Assembly (NCBI GenBank): GCA_016271365.2
Contig: CM057453.1
Location: 501,183,001-501,247,000, forward strand
Length of the DNA: 64,000 nt
From: Neoceratodus forsteri
Lineage: Eukaryota > Chordata > Ceratodontiformes > Ceratodontidae
Direction of reading: 5' to 3'
Under the pieces are notes generated by a model, which was not told the DNA's origin, did no database searches, and saw only the letters and a list, made by a program, of their open reading frames with translations. Below, one piece after another: positions 59,801 through 64,000 of this stretch. The first letter of the stretch is position 1. Each line of letters starts with the position of its first letter. The position numbers and the translations under genes are program-made.

Positions 59801-60308
59801 ACATGCCCCCACCCAGTTGTGTGTGTTACATGTTCCTTACAGATCATTGACACCCACCAGTCACCATACTACATGTCCCACCAACTATGTGTTGTGCTGG
59901 TGTTGCTTTACTGCGTCATTCCCTGTTCATTGGCTCTTTGTCCCAGTCCTTCCCCGGTCCATGGTCATGTCCACAATGCTGCTTTCTGCCATCATTGTTG
60001 GACATGGATTGCAGCATCATTTTGTCCCACGTTCATGTATCTCTATCCATTGTTATTACCCCTCATCATGCATTCCCACTTAGTTATTCACACATGGCAT
60101 GTGTCATGCTCATGTCAGCATTCTGTAGCCATACATCCATGTACATTCGATGTTTGCATCTCCTTGCATATGTACAGTGTGTGTGGTTTGTACAGCTTCC
60201 CTCACACACAGCACGCCACACAGCATGACACATGCCACCCACATGCATGTACCACCAACCGTATTATGCTATGCATGTCATGTATATGTTGCAGATGTGT
60301 GTACATAC
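56881..60308. other. Remainder of Myb gene intron 2
   Basis: T-rich (on +) CATG/TGTG simple sequence. The intron runs from 60,308 (GTATGT on -) to 53,210. A Cys/His-rich minus frame (59,246-59,725) is noted but not accepted as a gene. Confidence 0.5.
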
Positions 60309-60434
60309 CTCCCACCTGTAGATACATGCTTAGGGTGTCCATCTGGCTGACTCCACTGATGTTCACCTCCTGCAGGTGTGGCACTACCCTCTCTTCAGCG
60401 TCGGTGAGTGTGGGGACATCCTGGGCTCCTCCAC
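60309..60434 (-). pseudogene. Giant Harbinger Myb-like gene, exon 2
   Basis: 126 bp bounded by the acceptor AATCCCCACAG and the donor GTATGT. It encodes GGAQDVPTLTDAEERVVPHL then QEVNISGVSQMDTLSMYLQV and a split Gly codon. The pattern TGGG-x-x-x-P-LT-x-AEE-x-V is typical of the segment after the Myb domain in Harbinger partner proteins. No stop or shift within it. The phases match exon 3 exactly; exon 1 must supply one base. Confidence 0.75.
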
Positions 60435-61899
60435 CTGTGGGGATTGAGACATCTTTACTAGATTGACACATGTTTGTCCAATGCTCATTCACTGTATCCA
60501 GCCAGCACCCATACATATGTGGACACCCAATACCACAGTGTCACAGGACACATCTCCAAGTACATGCATGTTATGGTAGGTTTTGTGGTCATACAGTGTA
60601 CAGACTGCCACACTGTTCGTGGGTGCATATTGGTGAACACTGTTTTGTCAGCTGGGGCAACATGCATCATACCTTTATCTGTTTTGTACACATCACACAG
60701 ATGCTTTGTACAGGTGTCACCGGCCTGTCTTTCTGTGGTGTCTGGGGCAGTGACATGTTTCTGTGCTGCCTTGGCTGTACCCTTGTTGACAGACATTATC
60801 ACTGTTGTGTGTGTCACCACTTTGTTTGGTGTCGCTGGTCTCACTGCAACAGATGTCTATTACAGTGTGCATTGGTTTGCTACACACATGAGCCTATGGC
60901 TGTCAGATCTGCTTGTCTGTAGCCACGTCCAGCTCTCCATACCTCTACCTAACCATGTGCTGTGTACCTGCTGCTGGCTGCTGTTTGCTTGTGTTGTGCA
61001 GTGTGCATGTGTGTGTGGGCCAGGCTCACGCACTCTTCCTGCTGTTGTGCATCTGATACTGTGTTCTACACTACATTCTATAACTGGGTTATTTGGCATT
61101 TGTCAGATGTCTGTTCCCAGTTATGGGCACATTTTACTAGACAGGTCTTAACTTGCCTTTCCTGTACAGGATCGTGTTGGCACCTGTCCTGGGTTGTGCT
61201 GTGTTACTCCCATGTGCATATTTGTACACATGTGTCTGTGGCTGTTGCCACTGGGCTCGGGCTGCATGTTGTGGACAGTCCATGTTCATGCAACCTGTGC
61301 ATGTGGAGCTCTTTGATTGTTCTGCTGCATGTTTCCCTTCGGAACATACATGTGGTGTGGGTATAGTGTATGTGTCAGCCGTTACCAGGCACACATTTGG
61401 GATGCAGTGCTAGGTTTGGCATTGTGTGTTGTTCAGCTATGCTGTTTGCTCACAGTGATGCTCTGCCATGGTGGCTGTGCTGTTCCAGATATCCCAGTGC
61501 TGTGCTGCAGCATATGCCTTCCGGTAGCTTGGTGGGGGCACATGTACTGGACATGCTATCTGCACTACCATTCATGTGGTATGCTGGCATGTGGAGCTGC
61601 CTGTGTTCAAGGGAGGGCTGCATGGCCTGTGTTGCCCATTTCAGCTAGTGCTGCCTGTTTCCTGCAGTTGTGTATGTGACACATGTTCCGTTAGGTCACC
61701 TCTGTACCACGTCAGTCGGGCTGACACCTGTCCTTCTTACACAGGACTGGCCTGACATGGCAAGCTGTATTCTGATGTTTGCCATGTTGTATGCTTCTTG
61801 TCCTGCATTTATTTCTGTATCCGTTACATCCTACCTGTCCTCTGCATGTTGCATGCCACTACATCACCTTCCCTACATTAACATATGGACATACTGCAA

Positions 61900-62830
61900 T
61901 ACTGCCAGCAGGTGAAATGGTCCTCTTGGTCTGTCATGTCTGCTTGGTAGCCAGCCCCTGATGGGTGCTCGCTCCCCTCCAGCCCCAGAGTAGGTCAACT
62001 TCAGCCTAGGTTTACCCTTGTCACTGTCCCACCCCCTCTTGACACCCTCCACTGTGCTCTCCTCCACCACCAGACTCCCGGGCAGTGCTTTCCATGGCCC
62101 CACCACCCTGTCAGTGACGTATTGTGTCCTGTGCTCTGCCCTGTAATATCCCACCTCCAGCTTCCACTCATGCCCCCTGGTTGTGCCCCCTTCTGTAGTC
62201 AGTACATCTGTTTGGCTCCACCGCTGTGTATCCCTGTTATATTTTTTAGAACCCCTATCATGTCCACCCTGTCTCTCCTCTCCTCCAGCGTATATGGCCC
62301 ACACTCTTCCAGGCTATCCTCATAGGTCCTCCCTCCTATGCCCTGCATCATCCTGGTTGCCCTCCTCTGGACCCTCTCCAGCAGTACTACATCCTTCTTG
62401 TGGTGTGGTCTCCTGCACTGCACATAGTACTCAGGATGCAGCCTGCCCGTGGCATTCTACAGAGGGTAGTTCACCTCCCTCCTCCTGGACATACTCCCAC
62501 TAGCCATGCAACCCAGACTCCTGTGTGCTTTTGCCACAGTTCCTCTGCACATTTCCGTGTTGTTCATTGTGGCATCTACCACCACCCCCAGTTCCCTTTC
62601 ACTCGCTGTGGCTTGCAGTGTGCCCCCCCAGGTGTAGACATGGCCTGGGTCTCTGACCCCCACTTGCTGCACCCTTCACATCCCTGGTTTACACCTCAGT
62701 TTCCACCAGCTTGTCCACCCCTCCAGGGCCATCAGGTCCAACTGGATGGTCTCTCTTGCTACGTCCCCATCAGCCAGGGCTCCCAGTTTGGAGTCATCTG
62801 CTTATGAGCTCATACTACTCCTGACCCCCT
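61900..62830 (-). mobile_element. CR1 3' fragment of another subfamily
   Basis: Reads leftward from ADDSKLGALADGDVARETIQ (RT catalytic box near 62,800) through CRGTVAKAHRSLGCMASGSM, RRATRMMQGIGG, ERRDRVDMIGVLKN and TDRVVGPWKALPGSLVVEES to a degenerate 3' end near 61,900. It lies in intron 1 of the Myb-like gene. 5'-truncated, moderately diverged. Confidence 0.82.
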
Positions 62831-63093
62831 TCCCCGTGACCATGCATTGTTCAGACACAATTGGCAGGGACTGTGCTACTACACTACTGAATCTTATTTC
62901 TGATTTTCTAGGGGACACATATCTGTTGCATTGGTCCAGCTTCTATGCTATCCTGGAACACATCTTGTTATAGTGGGGACTGTATCACATTTCACTTCTT
63001 TTAAACAATGGTCACCCTCCTCAACAGTGATTACCTTGTGGCTACTACTACATGGACATTGCTGTATAATTGGTGTGCAACTGTTTAACTTAC

Positions 63094-63837
63094 CGGTCTG
63101 TTGGCTTGACCCGTCTTACTTGTACCAGCTCCTCCTTGACCCTTCGTCTGATGTCATCATGCTTCCTTTTCAGGGCCTTTACATCCCTGTTTGCTGTACC
63201 CACTGCATTCACCTTCTGGTGGGATTTTGTCCCATATTTCAGACTTGGCTGCCTTTGGTGTCGACCTGCTATGGAGCACATCATAGTTGGCATCAACTTC
63301 ATGCACCAGCACCACCTCCTCTCGTGATGTCCAGTGTGCTGCACGTATGCCTCTGCTTACTGTGCCACTTGCTGTTTGGTCTTCCTGGCTACTGGTTGGC
63401 CCTGGCTGCTGGCCCTGCTGCTGTGGTGCCACCGACTGTAGCAATGTACTTTGTTGCTGCTGTGTCTGCTGGGGCTGTTGTTGCAGCTGGGGCAGGTTCT
63501 GCTGTTGTTGCCCCTGCTGTGCATACAATGCTGCCTGTTGTGCATAGGCTAGCTGCTGTGTTAGCACCTGTTGCTGTGGGATGTATGGCGGTTGGTATTG
63601 TGCCTGTTGCATGGTGTACACACCTGTCTGTTGTTGCTGTGCATGCCTGTACTGCTGCTGCTACCATCTCTGTTCTGTGGGCCATCCTATGTTCACCATT
63701 CCTGGGTACTGTTGCATGTACTGCTGTTGTGCTGGTACTCCATGCTGTTGCATGTACTGGTAGGCATGCTGCTGCTGTTCAGCTCCCCGCTGTGTGGCAT
63801 GCTGCTGGCTTCTCTGTGGCTGCTGGTTTGGATTCAT
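63094..63837 (-). pseudogene. Giant Harbinger Myb-like gene, exon 1 (Q-rich start and Myb/SANT domain)
   Basis: DNA-binding partner of the transposase. The ATG at 63,837 opens MNPNQQPQRSQQHATQRGAE. The first ~170 residues are rich in Gln, Tyr and Pro, like an activation domain. Codon 59 is TAG (63,663). The domain follows: HWTSREEVVLVHEVDANYDV (helix 1 region), TPKAAKSEIWDKI (helix 2), then, after a one-base shift near 63,230, VNAVGTANRDVKALKRKHDD and IRRRVKEEL (helix 3). This is the Myb_DNA-bind_5-type pattern. The donor CCG|GTAAGT is at 63,094/63,093. A further small indel before the donor is needed to reach the phase of exon 2. The Q-rich start is unusual for the family. Confidence 0.8.
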
Positions 63838-64000
63838 CCTTGATAATCTCCTGCTTGTCCTCCTTTGATTCTCAGGGTGTGAACTGTGTTCCTCCTGAGG
63901 CTCTTTTTAAGTGCTCCCAGAGCTGCAGATCAACACGTGCACATTTTCCACACGTGCGGAATGCCGCAAATGAGCTTATTTGCAGAATTCTGCACGTGCG
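63838..64000 (-). promoter_or_regulatory. Right subterminal region and promoter of the Myb-like gene
   Basis: At 63,951-63,998 a near-perfect 48-bp palindrome runs from CACGTGCGGAATGCCGCAAA to TTGCAGAATTCTGCACGTG, centred on GAGCTT. A second CACGTGCACATTTTCC lies at 63,933 and a TATA-like TTAAAAAGAGCC (on -) at about 63,908, 70 bp before the ATG. The window ends inside this block, so the element's terminus is not seen. Confidence 0.6.

Larger units (their letters stand above)
34987..64000. mobile_element. Candidate giant PIF/Harbinger transposon (right end outside the window)
   Basis: A HARBI1-type transposase on + (35,490-48,300, 11.35-kb intron) and a three-exon Myb/SANT-like gene on - (63,837-51,620) face each other. 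Each starts near a block rich in CGCAGCTG or CACGTG palindromes (about 35,040-35,210 and 63,915-64,000). A second Myb/SANT-like exon lies inside at 45.3-45.6 kb. The same convergent layout is seen in the ordinary-sized Harbinger A. The left end may be GGGGCAGGATTC at 34,987. Known autonomous Harbingers are usually a few kb. The alternative is two abutting elements, one ending near 45.9 kb. CR1 fragments at 40.8, 46.2, 47.9, 54.3, 54.9 and 61.9 kb are later insertions. Confidence 0.55.

Noticed and set aside
59483..60466. The longest open frame in the window, 327 codons on +
   Set aside because: It is composed of Cys, His, Leu and Val from T-rich simple sequence and lies antisense over the well-supported Myb exon 2.

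Overview
Kind of sequence. This is eukaryotic, almost certainly vertebrate, DNA from a large genome packed with transposons. I see no host exon, rRNA, tRNA gene, CRISPR array or bacterial operon. What can be read is decayed mobile DNA: a Polinton/Maverick-type relic, two PIF/Harbinger DNA transposons, CR1 and L2-like non-LTR retrotransposons, a MIR-like SINE, foldback elements and several satellites. The mixture suggests an amphibian, perhaps a salamander or newt, or a lungfish. Harbinger expansion is known in the ribbed newt. This placement is an inference and was not tested.

Layout. 0.1-2.4 kb: minus-strand Polinton-like remnant (integrase, a possible Bcl-2-like ORF, a zinc-ribbon-like protein). 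2.75-4.9 kb: a 48-bp tandem repeat, a ~298-bp tandem repeat whose unit is an imperfect palindrome, and a 406-bp foldback element. 5.4-17.5 kb: Harbinger A, with a Myb-like gene on + and a transposase on -, facing each other. It has been torn open by an L2-like LINE inserted in the last transposase exon (7.8-10.6 kb) and by a second LINE in the intron (to 16.76 kb). The second LINE has tandem 5' repeats and a 2A-like motif. 17.5-25.6 kb: two minisatellites and a ~1 kb duplicated repeat, one copy split by a nearly full-length CR1 (18.86-24.01 kb). 25.6-34.9 kb: mostly unrecognised DNA with two foldbacks, a GC-rich retro-insert with a perfect 15-bp target duplication, microsatellites and a MIR-like SINE.

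34.98 kb to the window end holds the most striking structure, a candidate giant Harbinger of at least 29 kb. A HARBI1-type transposase reads rightward from 35,490. It splices at 36,252 over an 11,354-bp intron to 47,607 and ends at 48,300, with a CR1 fragment inserted near the C-terminus. A three-exon Myb/SANT-like gene reads leftward from 63,837 to 51,620, with introns of 2.7 and 7.1 kb. A second Myb/SANT-like exon lies antisense inside the transposase intron at 45,620-45,332. The convergent layout matches Harbinger A. The introns and spacers are filled with CATG-, CACA- and TGTG-rich cryptically simple sequence with strong strand asymmetry, into which CR1 copies of different ages have inserted.

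How the parts work together. In known Harbingers the DDE transposase needs the Myb-like partner for nuclear entry and binding to the element ends. Here both partners are recognisable but carry stops and frameshifts, so this copy is probably dead. The alternative, two ordinary Harbingers end to end plus simple DNA, is not excluded.
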